From positions 1,224,501 through 1,288,500 of the forward strand of contig WPIO01000072.1 in the NCBI GenBank assembly GCA_009760855.2: a stretch of 64,000 bases of DNA. The letters are read 5' to 3'. A model generated the notes under the pieces. That model was not told where the DNA came from, did not search any database, and was given only the letters and a program-made list of their open reading frames with translations. The DNA comes from Cristatella mucedo (lineage: Eukaryota; Bryozoa; Phylactolaemata; Cristatellidae). Made by a program: the position numbers and the translations under genes. Below, in pieces: positions 45,601 to 60,600 of the stretch; position 1 is the stretch's first letter, and each line of letters opens with the position of its first letter.

Positions 45601-48600
45601 GTCAAGATAGGACAACAGCGTGTATGTTGGTAAGTGCTCTTTGACTGGAGCGTCTTAGGTTTTTAAGCAGAATTGCACCATGCGCCTTGCCAAACTAATG
45701 GAGACAGAATGAATGAACGTGGCTAATGATATTCCTTATGCGTAACTATGATCGAGAACTGTTTACGCCTTAATATGCGTTAATGCGATAAATATGCAAA
45801 CTAGTAGATAAGAACAAGCGAAGAATGCAGTTGCTGAGAAAGCACTTCCTGTAAGTGGGCCAGGCAGATCCGACTGCCGAGATGGATCCATCCTTCTGAA
45901 TGTTAAAATCATAAAGCTTTTGTCCCAAATTAGGCTGAAATGTAGCATATCTAGCTACAGTTGTAGCTACGGGAGGATTTGGTCCTCTTTTATAGGGTGT
46001 CAATCATCGTCCGCGAAGTGAAACTATGGCCTTTCTTGTATGAAAAAACACCATTTGATATATAATCTTAATTGCGGCAGTCCTTTAGCAGAATGATCTT
46101 GTTAAGTGGGCTATAAAATATGTATCAGCACAGATATGCACTTGATGCACTTGGGCAGCTCTCAGCTTAGCCGCGATGGAAGCCCTTGCCTTAGTGGGTT
46201 CGACTAGGGTGCCTAGTACAGACCCGGCTCCTGATCCACCTAGCTCAGGCTAGAATGGAGCTCTGTGCAGGCGATGCGTTTAGGAGATGGACCGGCTGAT
46301 GTGCTTGCCATAGTTGGCATTACTAGGACACCGGGTATAGACCTGCTAAAGTTAGAATGAAGCCTGGTGCAGACGATGCAGTCAGGATGTGCACCGACTA
46401 ATATACTGAAGTAGAAATAGCAGCTACGCTCGAGGTCAGGAGTTTAGAAGAGGGAGAGAATATAACGGGACGAATGAGAGAGCTCAGGGCTGCAGCTTCC
46501 CTAGTCGATGCGAGACTACGCTTCGAGAGCACGAGAGAAGAAACTACGGCGACGAACAGCTAAGTGCAACTTAAACTGCGAAGTTGTGTTCTGCTGGCTA
46601 CTCAGTTAGCTGCTCGTATCTTGAGGTGCTGTAGCGGTCCGCCTACGGGGTTGGGACCGTCGCTAGCGACGCACTTATAGGACAGTTTATTATACACGGG
46701 CTTCGGAAATTAGTGCAGTTAACTCCGTCCGTCCGGTACGCCCCGGCGCGTAACCACTACTAACAGGCCCACAATAAACCGTTGTTTTCGGCGCCCAGTT
46801 GTGGCCGCTTGTGTTTTAACCGCACTGCATCGTACAGTCCACCAGTAGAGAGCCGGGGGACGAGCTTCTCTGCGTGGTTTCAAATATATACATCGCCAGT
46901 ATACCCATGAATTTGCAGCTCAACGGTTTGTACATTTAAAGTAAATGCTTGCTAAAAACAGTTTATTTGAGTACAGTTTTACGTCTCATCATTGAACGAA
47001 GACGGTTAGTCACAGAAAATTTTACCACCTACGTTCACTGCTCAACGTTCTCGGAATAGATACAATTTCCAGGTACGGTTCTTACAAAGGCTAGAGTCAA
47101 GGTTAGTTGAGCTCATTAGCATGTTACCATCGCATGCCGCCTATTATGTTGATCGGGGTCAAAGCAGCTCCTTTTGACTAAAAATTAGTTGCTATAAATC
47201 GACTAATTGATCGACTGCTATGAAATATTAGACTTATTTGATAGCTAGGTCTGGTTCTTTTCATGGTTTAAACTCTCCCTATTATCAATTTGATTGCCAG
47301 GCACAACCTAGGATTTCACTTCTATGCAGATGACAGTTGTATCTTTGCTTTGGTTCTTTCCCAGTCCTAGAGAATTTTCTAAACTCCCTTGTTGCATGTA
47401 TTGAAGGCGTCCGCAAATAGATGACAGCAAAATGTCCTAAATTTAACGATGAAAACGAACTTAATAGTTATGGGAAAACAAAGTGTGATTCAGAAATGGA
47501 AAACCTAAGGCTCAATATCGGACCTCTCAGCATATCTCCTGTGGAATCTGCAGGAAATCTAGGTGTCCTGTTCCAAAGAAACCTTTCATTGAATTACCAC
47601 ATCAGCTCAAGTCAAGTCAAGTCTGCCTAGTTTCAGCTACGTAACATTGCTAAAATTGGGCTTACTTAGACATGGATACTACATCTAAATTAGCCTATGC
47701 ATTCATGACATCCCATCTGACTTTTATAATTCACTGCTTGCTGATCTACCAGCTTGTGCAATTAGGTGATTAATGTTGGTGGAAATTTTCTGCATCTAGG
47801 CTTGTCTGTAGCAAGCTTTGCAGTTACTATATCGCACCATTTCTCGCCGACACGCACCAGGTCCCAGTCAAGCAGAGCTGCGTCTTTAAGGTTTTATCAC
47901 TCACTTTTAGGTTCCTTCATTCTGTGACTCCACCCTATCTATTCGATCTATCCTCACAAGGCTAAGCATCGTACCATCCGAGTTTCTGAATCTATATTCT
48001 GATTCTATACAACTCGTACTTGCATACCTTAATTCCCTTTGAGATCGTGCCTGTAGTTTGAATACTCTTAAATCCTGGAAGTTACTTGCGACGGGCGTCA
48101 CGATATCCTCTGACGAGACCACTTTTAAAAAGAAGCTAAAGACGCGCCTATTTATCACAACATTTAGAGTCTCCATCGGATTCATACTTAGTGCGCTTAT
48201 GCGTGCTAACACCGTGCATGCTGTCACTTTCCATATTCGCAAGTTGAACCTTTGTATATTACCTGTAACCATGGTATGCTTTTTGTCATAAATCACGCTA
48301 ACTCTACCCATTCGATCATGCTTTGTTTGAAGCATATGTTAAGTGCCTAGAAAAACTCACCTTCTCTGAGAGCGCTATACAAATGTAAACGAGTTTCGCA
48401 GCAAATATTCATACGTCAGGCATGCTAATCTTGCACTGCTCCACAAATTTGTTCTCTATTGGCTGCGTCCAACCAATGCTTACGATATGTCAAACACATG
48501 GGCGAAGTTAAAAAGTAACTCGATAGGTCAAAATGTGTATAGCCTCTGATTTACCTCTTCTTAGGTTTACTAATTTGATTACTGCCTGAGTAGCATTTGA

Positions 48601-51600
48601 TCAAGTTAGATGTTTGCGAACACCTTTAATTGCTTATCTGATAAGATCATTCAGGAGCCGGCGGTCTTTGAGGGTTTCAAAACATGAAACTACTCAGCTC
48701 CTGCGGAGCGAGAAATTGCAATCCTAAACTCGGAGCTTGGTACGAATTAACATCGCAGCATTCCCTAAGTTGGCCTCATTCACAGCTAAGCTAGAAAATC
48801 ATCCCCCCCTGAGTACGTTTTTTAGCACAACTTTCGTTCCATGGTAGGTAGTGTTATTTCGTAATTTCTATTGGCTCAGAAGTTTAGAAAATCACCGGCA
48901 TTCCCTAATTACAGAGCTTTTGTGATCAAGATCGTGAGTAGCTTGAATTTAATACATTTGCAAAGGGCAACTGAAAATTCACCTATTTGGTTCACATTCG
49001 CTTAGCGAAAAAGAACGCAAAGGATAAAAATGGACCACTCAAATTTGCTTAGAAAAAAGCACATCTTTCTATTTGCAACTAAGCTGCATCTCACGTGCAC
49101 GGAGAAACCCTAAACAGGTTCCCAACATGTTTTCGGTGTAATGTCCCTGGTTAAGACGTTAAAGTAAACAGCGGCCAAGTCGAGAATATTCTGGTAAAAG
49201 TGTTAATAATATTCCACCTTTGGTAAAGTGCCCTTACAGAACTCTATCTCTTTCTAGGCAATTTACATTGGCTGCATGGGAAACATGATCGAATGGTTAG
49301 TGGTAGCATGCTCGATAAACAAAAAGAATAACATGCTTAGGGGTGCCGTGCACAGGGTCAGCGTGCAAGTGTAGTTAGTGGCAGCATGCACAGTGCAGCA
49401 TGCGTAAGCACATAAAGAACGAATCCAGAGGGCCCACTAAATGCTATCATAAATAAGTGCGTATTTAGTTTCTTTTTAAACGTGGTCAAGTCTGGAGATG
49501 TGACGCAAGTCGGAAGTCTGTTCAAGGCTTTGGGAGCATACGAACTAAAAACGTGGTCTCCAATTATTGAAGGCTTGTACGAGGTATTGGTAAACAGTTA
49601 GATTCCGAAAAGCGGTTGGTACGATGCTTACTCTGGCGTTACAGTAGATCGGATAGGTAGGTAGGAGCTAAAGACCTAAAAGGGAGTGACAAAACCTTGA
49701 AGTCGATGCGTTGCTTGACTGGTAGCCAGTGTAGGTCGGCGAGAAGTGGTGTGATGTGGCAACTACAACGCTCACGACATACAAGTCTAGCAGCAGAGTT
49801 TTGCACCACCAGCTCTAAGTGCCTAAGCGTCTTGTGTTACTCTTACTCATCTCTCACGTAAATGCATATGTTCTAATCAAGATTTATAAAGATAAACTAC
49901 ACAATATAATCCTTAAGGGACATATTGCACCCCATTTCGGCATTGCACTTTATGTGAATCTGAACAAGCCGATCATAGTTTTTGGCCTTGTGATTTACCA
50001 CAAAGCCAAGAACTGTTGCCATGAAATTGCACAAAGTCACTTCTCCATCGTGTTAAGCTTTTTGGTGGCATTTTTACAATTTTGACCTTCTTTAACCGTC
50101 GCCTGACGAAGATGCCAGCTTTAACTTTTGTCTCCAGCCGCAGTGGAAAGACATTTAGGAGTTACCTAAAAGCTGCTGACTCATTTACTAGAGTCGTAAA
50201 AAATTTCCTAATGAGGCCCAGCACAATTTACAGCGGTGGCAGCAGCACCTTCCGAGAGCCTAACAGCAGCTGCCACTGGATAGATTGATCCGCTGTAGCC
50301 GATCACTGTAGCGATTGTTTACCTTAGTGTCCCAAGTATCCCATAGGAAAACACTACAAGTAGTCGTAGTAAAAACAACCGCGGAGGCTTATCAGGTATT
50401 AGTAATTCTCCAACGATCTTCCAGCCGTAGTGACCATACGCTATGTCGCTCATAGATATCTTGACAATCGAATAGTCTTCTTTGAAATACAAAAAGCGAG
50501 CCCTGTGGAGCGGCGCGTACTTGTCCCTGTTAAGTACGAGCAAGGCTTGCAGGTTTCTCGATGAGTTTTCTATAAATAGAAGCTAAGCACTTGGGCTACT
50601 AGGGATTGCTATAGATCGAATAAACCCACCACTCTGTTGCAGAAGCATAGCCCATCTTGCCGACTGAAAAGGCGGGAAAAACTAATCACACTGATGACTG
50701 ATCATTGACTTTTCACGTTCATCTAGTAAGTTCCACTCCTTCAACTCTAACGTCAGTAAGTCTACATCGGAATTTCTTTGACAAAAGCCTTGGACCGGAT
50801 CGTGGAGATATTTCTAGCTGGGTACTCATCGCTTTCTCCCATCGGCCACAACTGTGAAATTGGATTACGGATCTGCAATATCCTCCTTGCTGTCTGAATT
50901 GCTACTCTCTCGTGTAAAGATGGTTTCTTCCTGTCATATAGGTAGGAAATTAAGAACTCGGTGCAATGTGTTGATGGCAAGAAGGATGAAAGAATGTGTG
51001 GTTAGCTGCCGGGAGGCGCGCTCCACGTTTGGAAGGGTCAATCGTACAGAAGTAGCAGTTATTAAGGTGCACATTCAGTTCTGGTCAAATTCTCAGCGAT
51101 AAAAAAGTTAATTAAAAAAGTTACCTAATAGTGTTCAATAAATTTAGTCTAGCTTTTAGAAGTTGCTCACCGTACCAGCAGAAGTTCACTTGAAATGATC
51201 GCATACGAAAGAGATTCCCAGAGCTTGTCTTAAACATCGACAGGCAAGCTGAAGTGTGGGTTTTAGGTCATCTGCATAATAACGGATACTTTTCTTAGTA
51301 ATGTTTGCTCTTGTCTCTATACATTGTCCGCTAGCGTAGAGAAATGCATCTGCAATATATTTCTTTTGTATAGAGCATAAAAGCAAATCTCTACCCCTAT
51401 GCTTTTCATAAGCCATATGGATTGAGCCAGCCCCTGCACGACCTTGGTCGTTAAATGCGAGCACCCTACCTCTGGGTCAAACCGTGGCTACCGTTAGGTG
51501 CCAAAAGTCACTTGATGTCATTCCAATCAGATATGGCTGTCCAGTATTCCCTTACTCGGAAATAACATTACAAAGAATGTTCGTTTAAGGCACCTTTGTT

Positions 51601-54600
51601 TTTACACTTACATGTAAACTTCTCTATAGTGTCATGTTATCCATACCCTCAATTATTCACGATCAATAAGAATGTCACCAGAGGTAACAGTGTCCAACTG
51701 GCCAACCGGCCGACCGGATGATCCAATAGAGGCATCAATATGCTTGTCTTTTACACCGCGAAGCACTTCTAAGATCAAAGGCATACCAGGCAGACGACCT
51801 TCGTTACAATGCTTTGACAGCTTTATGAGCACAGTCACTCTTTTTGAGCATAACTCATCCGATGCACATACCAAATAAACACAGGATCGTCCGATTCTTG
51901 GTATTTGGGAAAACTGCATTGCAAGTGCTAGGAATTAATTTCTTTTCCTTATCGCCCCCACCGAAGGTAAAGGTGGGCGCACCCTGGCTAGAGGCACGTC
52001 GGCTGCTATATGAGCCAACCCAATGTTTGCACCGACGAGCCTAATAGCTTAACGAGGCAATTAAAAAAAATTCACTCTCATGCTGATGGAAAGAAATTTT
52101 TGTGGATAAATACCAATTTACTATTAACTGCTTGCGTAGAGGATGAGGAAAACCCACAATTTCTATCCCAGGACAAAATTAAAATCTGCTACCCAGGGCT
52201 CTCTGATCTCGTTGAGCTAGTACATTTATTTAGAAAATGCGCCGTAGTGCGCTGGGCGTCTGTCTGAGTGCCTTTTGAAAAAAGGGCAGTCCTTATATTC
52301 TTGTCGAGGAACTATTCTGTATGATTCCTCTTTGTGTTAAGCTGCTTTTGACTGGCACAGGAAACTGATTCCTGGCACACGGGGCATCGTTTGCCCAACA
52401 ATGGCCCCTATCGCAGGAAAGTCCAAGGACAAGGTTAACGAAGGCTAAGAAGCTGCATCCGGAGGGTGTTAGGACCAGTATTAGCTCGGGTCTGTAAAAA
52501 ACGTTCTCGCTAACCGCAGACTTATGTCCATGTCATTCGTTACGCTTTCACGTGCTCAAATTTCGCATTTCGTCACAAATCATTCGACCTGCTTAATTTT
52601 CTGTATACATAAAATATATTTCTTTCCTAGAAAAATATGTCTTCCTAGAGGAATATAAGTAGTTAATTATATATTATTTTTGATAGTAAGACCAATTATC
52701 TTAGGGCCGCTCGAATAGCCGATCCAGCATCAGAGGTTCCATAGCTTTTCGTTGAGAAACACACTTCTACTGTTGGAAAGACTTGTTTAGCCGCAATAAT
52801 TTGATTGCTCCTAGCAAAACCTTCAAGCAAGCAAGCTAGATTTTCAGAGGTTCTAGTGTTTTGTATGAGACCCAGTTAATGTGCTTTTGTTGCATAGCGT
52901 ATGAAAGGTTTTTATAATTTTTAATGGAGGACAAAAATGCAAAAATGCATGCTTACACTTCTGCAGCAGAAATGTCGGTATCACAGCTATTTAAAATGGG
53001 GCAAGGTTGAATGCAGATGTAAGACACGTCTAAAAATACTGGCTACTTGCTACTGGTCGCTTCTTTAACTTGTTGCCTTATTTCCTGGATCCGCACACTT
53101 TCTGCACGATATATATTCATTCTTAAAGCGCTCCAAGAGAAATTAGTCTCTATTCAGGCACTTCAAATATGCCTCGGGGATCGAGCCCACGACCTCAGTC
53201 AGACCTTGGTCGGGGCGAGCACCTTAACCGCTGGACCAAACCAGCTCGACTGGTCGCTTCTTCAGCTTATTCATTATTGCCTCGATCCACGTACTTTCTG
53301 CACGACGCACCTGCTCTATGCTCCCAATTGGTCTGTTTTTTCGTTCATTAAATCACCCTTCCTGGTTCTTTTTCTTTTAGAACTGAAGGGTTGCTTTCAT
53401 TGCTATTATTTTTAGATCCTTAATACGTCTATATCACGCAATCGTGGAACCGGGTTAAAGGCTGAAAACCACTGCAGTGGCTCGCTGCTAGTTGTTAATG
53501 AAACGTCACGATTTACTGGCAATAGTGGAGATGGCATCGAATACATATCTTGCCATGCAAGCAGCTCTACGCCAGGGAATTTCAGTCTTGAAGCCGTAAC
53601 GTTCGATGGAAACCAAGGTCTGCGATTCTGATATTTAGATCTGGGTCCGGTATTTAGCCTGACCACAGTAGCTCGTCCATGCGCGCCTTTCATATCTGAA
53701 ATTCTTTGCGGTGAGGCAGGCTTTTTGCCTTCGCGCTCTGCTGAGGTATAGCATGTTAAGCTGTTTAATGCATACTCGCGGTCATTCTGTGGTCTTCAAA
53801 GCTGGAGCAGACCTGCATAACAGACTTAAGATTGCTCTGTAGGACTTGCAGTGCGCTTGACGCCAATGCTCAACGTTGTCGGCCACATTAAGAACTGCAC
53901 GTTCATTGGCCACACGGGTGGAGTTATTCGTATTGATAACACTGACGATGTGGAACTCAGTCGATATTTAATCGGCAAGCAGGTGAGTTACTTCATTGAA
54001 GGCAACACATTCGGTAACAACAGCGGCAAGTACGTTGTCTATATGAGACTCACAGAGCTCAGCACCGTACAGAACCTGACCTTCCGCTACAATCAGCTCA
54101 CCGACAACATAATCACTGCAGTCTATCCAGGTAGGTGGTAGTTGGAAAGAGTCTCAAAGAGTATCCACTCGGTGATCCATCATACCTGTTATTCAATATC
54201 CCAATGCTCATCCAATTGAAGTGCTGCTTACTTCTTTGTTGTAGGTTTGAACCCGAGATCACGTGCTGAAGCAGTTCTAGTCGTGTCGTCCAGTAATGTC
54301 GTTGTGAACCGAAATATAATCATTAACCCACTGTCAGTGAAGCAAGTGGCCACTCATTCGATATCGGTGAATGCTGTCATGAACGTGGCATTCAACTGGT
54401 GGGGCTTTGGACAAGGAGTCGTGACGGTGCCCATAGCCTCCATCGACGACTACCACGCGTCTATTGTGAGGTAAATTAGAGATGAGAGGCTGAATTGACA
54501 TTGACTGTAAATTGATGAAGTGTTATCTTGCATGCTTTGATTGACTGCACCGCCTTGACCAGTTTTATTTTTGCCTTTTTTACCGTTGAACTCCATTGCT

Positions 54601-57600
54601 TGTGAGCCAAATTCAGGTTTTCCCTGGAACGTGTATACAGTCGTACTGAAGCTGGCTCTCGATTTTGAATTTATTTTCTAAATGGAGCAAGATACAGTAA
54701 AATATGCATATGAATGCAATGAAGTGCTGAAAAAGTGTGCAATAACTAGTTTTGTGTATATAGCAGGTGCTGCCAAAACAAAGGTGGCTTATGGAAGTCT
54801 GTTGCCCTTGTGGCAGAATGTCAAGAAAGTACTAATACAAATTGGTACAATAATTAATTATTTGCTTAGGATGCCTTTCAAAAGACACACGAGTTAGAAA
54901 TGGGATCAGAAGTTTTAAAGACTTTCCCAAAATAGACAAAGCGAATTATGCAAACTATGTCCAATGTGTACGTAAACAGGAAGCAACATAGCCATAAATA
55001 ACCAACTTACCAGTCTCTGCATCGTATGCGATTTGTGTCCAATGTCGTTGAATCTTGGTACATCGAGATGCACGTGAGAAGCTTGTAGAGATGCAGGCTT
55101 TTTACTTTTATACAGCATAGTTTACAGTGTAGGTTTGTGCGTTGTAAATTCCACAACTCTGGTAATACTACATGGGTCAGATTGAAATTTGAAGTGCGAG
55201 TTCAGCTAGTACCACGCTGCCATAGTTTATTTCTGATTTTTGTTCGATAGGTTTTGCTGTGTTCCGGAGGTCTGCTTGAAAGACCAAGGTTAAGGTGAAT
55301 GTATCTGATGACTGAAGTTGTGAGCTCGAACCCCATTGCATACGTGAAGTACTTGAATATAGATTAGGTTCTCTTAGGGTGCAATACAAATGAATAAAAT
55401 TCAATATATTAAGCAACAGCACGGATCCCCTTAATCGCCTCTTCACAATGGGTTCTGCCAAAAAGATTGGCTTCCGAGTAGCCTACCTGTAGTTGGGAAG
55501 TGTCTCCTATTGTGGCAGTTCACAATGAGAAGATAGGGATTCCAAAATATAAAGTCACTGAAGGCCGTCTGCAGTGATAATTCAAGCAGAAAAGGACTTC
55601 TCCTCAAGCTACGAATGATTCTGCATCTCTTCTTTGCCGGTCCAGACTACTGACTGCCGTTGAGACTGCTTTTTGTTGGAATTTTACTACAACGTCTAAA
55701 ATACTTGGATTTAAATTATATGTACGTGTTCGAGCCAAATCTGGTTCACTGTGTGCAAATGAATGTGTATACTTAATAATTCAACTTTGGTGAGAAGCTG
55801 CAACCATTACACATGCTGTTGTCGGCAAGCAGACAGTACTTTGGCTGCGAAAGTTATGAGGGTCTAGACAGGTTGGGGAAAACCCACGAACAGTTGCTAC
55901 TGCAACCTGAGAAACCCATGAATAGCCGAATATGTACGGCCTACAGCTGGAGATGTCAGCAAAGCTGTTATCTTCACAACACTTAGAGGCAACTGCCATG
56001 GAAATGAACAACGAAGAAAGGTTTCACTTCGATAGAGTGTGCTGTAAGGAAAGGGCTAATTCCGTGTTTTGTACTAGCACTATGCATGGGCCATAACTGG
56101 CTGTCTGAAACTGCTGTAGCATGTCAAATAGCAGTAAAATCCGTCGCAAAAACATCCTTTCGTTTCAGTAAGGCCACGTCTGCTTTAGTTGCTACTCCGT
56201 ACGGGTAATGACAAGATTTCATGCCACGGCAGGCATACTATTCATGCGGTCTGTGGTTTACCACAGACATTAAATTAGCTAGGTGTACTAAGTGTAAGCT
56301 TGCGAAAGCGTACAACGTATAAGGTCTGACTTTCCATAGACAGACATAGGAGGGCTATTATAGATTACAGATCGTGCCATTGATAATAGCAAAAGCCAAG
56401 TCTACCTTGTATGTAAAAGATCGTTAAATCGCAGATGTGCAATCTAAAAATGCCGATATCTACGATCAACCATCTCTTTGACCTCTCCCAGGTTAGGTCC
56501 TTACCTAATGATCCTTGTAGTGATCTAGCTGATCGCTTCTCCAGCTTTAAAAAAATAGAGAAGATCAGGTAGTCCATTCCTAAGGTGGCAGCATCCCCTG
56601 GAATCCTGTCCGTCAATTCCATGCATTGCATCAATGCCTACATTAAAGGACTTGTGACCTCTTCCCGAATTTTATATCCCAATCAAAGAAGAAGACCTTA
56701 CTCCCACTGTCCTTCTACGATGCATAGAACTGCTGCTGCTACCGTGCATAGCTATCATTTTAAATATGTCATTAGCCTTAGTTTATGAACCTGCACATTT
56801 CAAAAAGGCTGTGATAAGACCACTACTCGAGTAAGCAACACTAAGCCATGAGAGCTTGAGAAACTTCCGCCTAGTCTCCCTTCTATGGTTCCTATCAAAG
56901 ACATGAGAGATGAGTAACTGCGCACAGCACAAGTATAACCAATCAGGTATCAAGTATAACGTACAGTATCTCTCAATCTGATGGTTTTTAGGAAATGCTC
57001 TTGATGCCCTAATGCCATTCACCAGTGACTAAGCGCAGAGTCAGTGGTGGTCGTAATTATTAGCAGCAGCCCCAATTGAATTCGCTGGTTTAATAATTTG
57101 CATTAATACTATTTCTTTAGCGATTATCCAAGCATTCTCACCACCGAGTGTTATAGAGGCTGCAATGATAGATAAGCGCTGAATATAATATTTTGGCAGG
57201 TTCATGTCTCAAAACATTATTATTATTACAGAAATTAAATTCTGTTGTAAAATTAACAAGTCTCTTGGGCTGGAAAGGAATCATGTCAGCTGATTACATC
57301 TAAGATAATGCAAGATTGCATCCCTCAATTAGTTTAGAAAGTGCTATTCACAACCAGAAAACCTACATTGTACCATCATATTTTACGTGCTTTTTAACTG
57401 ACCTTCAATAGGTGCTTAGGCGAATGACTAGTTATGGAGGTACCACAGTTTAGAAGATAAATTTGAAACAATTTTTCGCCGTATAAAGTTATGTCCGAGG
57501 GCAAAATTTTGTTCTGATGACTTTTTCCCCAGGCCCTGTTCTAAAAGCTACAGAAAGACGTGTGCACTAAAATGAAGCAGGTATCGTTCAGTCTTTATGC

Positions 57601-60600
57601 TCCCAAAGCCTGGAACTCACTCCTGACTGAAGTCATGATACCCTCTGACTTGAGGACATTTGAGAAGAAGCTAAAAACGCTCATGTTTTGACAACATTTG
57701 GTTTGTTCTTGTGTGCTTTGCCCTTAATATCATTATGCGGGCTGATGTTGTACATGCAGCCACTAAGGAAGTTTATATGTTGATACTTTTCATGTCACCC
57801 TAACCACATCACGCTTGTCCACGTTGTGCAGGTTATCACTAATTACTTGATCATACTTCCTTTACAGCATATGTAAAGTGCCTAGAAAGTGATTAAATTC
57901 TCCGAGGGCGCTGTACAAGTATATTATTGTTATTATTATATCGTGGAGTTAAACAACTTTGCGCACATAGATTGTACCAGTAGGACAATGTAGAAGCAAG
58001 ATCTGCTGGAGATGTAGGTTGATATTTAGAAAAACTGCTCTTCGCGCTGAATTTGAAGTAGCCGGTTGATGAATATCCTCCTGGCACAACCCTTTCTGCT
58101 ATTGTATCATTTTGCCGACTCATTAGCTACCCTTGAAGGAGAGGCACTTACTTATGTGGTTTATTCTGAACCCACAGCAGAGTTCCTTCCTGGCCATGTC
58201 ATGCTACTTGGGTATACAATTACTTAACAAGATATTTTTGGATGTGTGGGAAGGGAATGTGAGACGTAGGTATGGTCTGTTGCATAAATAAAATCTGGAA
58301 AAAGCTGTCAGCATTTTACCACTACTGACCAAAGCTGAATAATATTAGTAAAAAATTAGGCCGCCATAGCGTTCTAAAACATGACGAAATTCCCAAAGCG
58401 TCAAAATGCGGTACCGATGATGTGATTCTCAATTGCAAGTTTTTTGCTAGATAATATTTTTATTTTTATCAGCTCCCGAAGGCATCCTTATGGAATTCTA
58501 CGGCTCTCTAACACAATATCTAGCATACTCAGCTTCAAGTTATTTCTTAATGTTCTGGGGAATATCACGATGATAACTTGAAATGATAGTTACTCTGTAT
58601 TTTAAAGGGTTACATAAAGCTTCCCTCAAAACGCTATATCTGTCATTTTTGGTGCAGTGCCTATTTCTCTGTCTAAAATGCTTAATAAATGTCCAATGAG
58701 AAATATAAACCTGAGAAATGACCCATGAGATTTGACTCCAAAGCTGATTTTCCAAAATTAAGAAGCATAGGTCAGCTAGTTCACAGCCTCGTTTTTAAGC
58801 AGCAGAGGAGCATTAAAACTAGCAAATCAACTTGCAGTAGGCAAGGAGGACTTCCTACTACAGGAATTAAAGCTACGACCTGAATCGCAAAGTGCGTGCA
58901 CATTTCTGTGTGACTAAAATAAATATAGATCGTCCTTGAGGCCTACGGGTAGGTCTCAAAATTAACAAACAATGCGAAGGACATCTGAAATAACAAGCAA
59001 ACATGATGCCCTTTCATCTAAACGCACCTCTGCCAGGTGAAATGGATTCCAAGTCACTGCTGTGACTTGGAATCATATCAGTAAAGTCAGAATACTTTTC
59101 ATCACTGAATAAGTCCGAGTTTCGATATGTCTAAGAATATCCAGCATAAAAGGAATTTTTGCTGAGAGAAATTCATAAAGAGCTGAATATTTTTGTATAG
59201 GATTGTATCTGCCATTTGGAATATCTCTTAAATTAACTGTTGGTAGTATACTGTAGCCGAACGGCACATTTTGGCGAAGCAGTGTTTGTGCTCTGCCGGG
59301 TGATTGGCTGAGTCTCACTGCACTGCGATATTACGTGCAGGGTTGGGATAGTATATTGCTAGCGTGATTGGTCGGAGGTGACATATGTTTTTTGGCTCTC
59401 TTTTCCCATTTGAGTAGCTTGCTTCTTGAATTGGTGCTGGAATTATGGATCTATGCGATCATCCCAGCCAGTCTATTGCAGTAACTGTGGTTGAGCGAGC
59501 AGCCAAATTTATATTGCTGCAAGGGTATTACAGTGCTGGTACGCAATTGGTAATATTGGGTTCAGATAAGCTGACAGTCAGGAGACACTTGATTTTCTCA
59601 CCTCTCTCCTTGAACATCCTACAATGCAACAAAGACTGCCACCACCGTTTGATCATCCCTGATATCATGTCCTACTTTCACTGACACACTTTGAGCACAT
59701 ATGAGAACAGCTCGACTGTGGCAACATTTTGGCAGAATATTCGTGCTTGACGCGCTGCTCTGCCTCTTGCAATGTACTTTAATGCCACGATAATTGTCTG
59801 CAACTCCACAAAGCCATCAATACTAAGTGGATGTTACGCAAGTGAGTTTTCTATAACGCACCGAAAGCCTAAGGAGCTTCCGGTGCGCATTCGCTGGCCA
59901 GCAGACTTTATCTGACGGAACAAAGAGGAAGTGGGAAGCATAGCTGAGTCAAGAAAGCAGTTAAGGTAGTGAGTAAAATGGAAGCAGCAGCTAAGAATGG
60001 CTAGAAATTACTAGCCTGCCACAGATGGTGGCAGGATAGTAATCCCATGAGTTCCGCTCAGCTGATACAGTCACGAAATTTACTGTTTCTTAAGGTACTT
60101 AAGTTATTGATGTTTCCATTTTTGGCTTTAAAATCTAGCGCTATTACAAAGACTATCCTTCAAAAGACTGTTTTCCTATGTCTGTTACGGAGCCCGTTGC
60201 ATTCCATGACTACTCTGCATCTGTCTACGTGCTCAGGAGTATTGTCGACAGCAGGACAAGGTACAATCTAGCCAGCGTCGAGTACTATCCAGCACTGAGA
60301 TCGAGCGACACCAATTCAAATGAATTTACCAGTTATCAACCAATGTACCAAGAACCTTTCCAGCGCACCGTGAACGCCACCAGCTATATCGGTGAGTTCG
60401 AAGAACGCATGCGACGGCAGTCTCACTGGTAAGCTTTGCATTACAGCAGAACTGACTGCTTTCTCCTCCCCCAATGTCTTCTTCGCATTACGTCGGGCCG
60501 CAAATGAAGCTTTGCAGCCGGATCGGACGCCCATCCTGTGTTCACGTGTAACATATGCCACATTATAATTAGTTCTATTACATAGGTAATAATCTGAAGT

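Larger units (their letters stand above)
45341..53415 (+). other. Gene 2 intron 8, 8.1 kb, largest intron
   Basis: GT-AG, phase 0. It holds an LTR-like GC-rich block (46140-46836), LINE fragments at 47275-48390 and 49195-49850, and a SINE2 at 53124-53245. Stretches 45400-46130, 48390-49190 and 49850-53120 show many short open frames but no exon or known repeat I can support. Confidence 0.65.
54471..60236 (+). other. Gene 2 intron 11, 5.8 kb
   Basis: GT-AG, phase 2. It holds a SINE2 at 55283-55395, LINE fragments at 56470-56910 and 57560-57940, and the first copy of a ~245-bp direct repeat (59755-59999). 54500-55280, 55400-56460 and 57945-59750 have no feature I can support, apart from a perfect 11-bp inverted repeat near 59050-59073 (tccaagtcact/agtgacttgga type). 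Confidence 0.65.

Noticed and set aside
53970-53990. Internal donor AAGCAG|gtgagt within exon 10
   Set aside because: The site looks good, but the frame stays open with beta-helix coils after it and the downstream donor at 54131 keeps phase 1 to the next exon.
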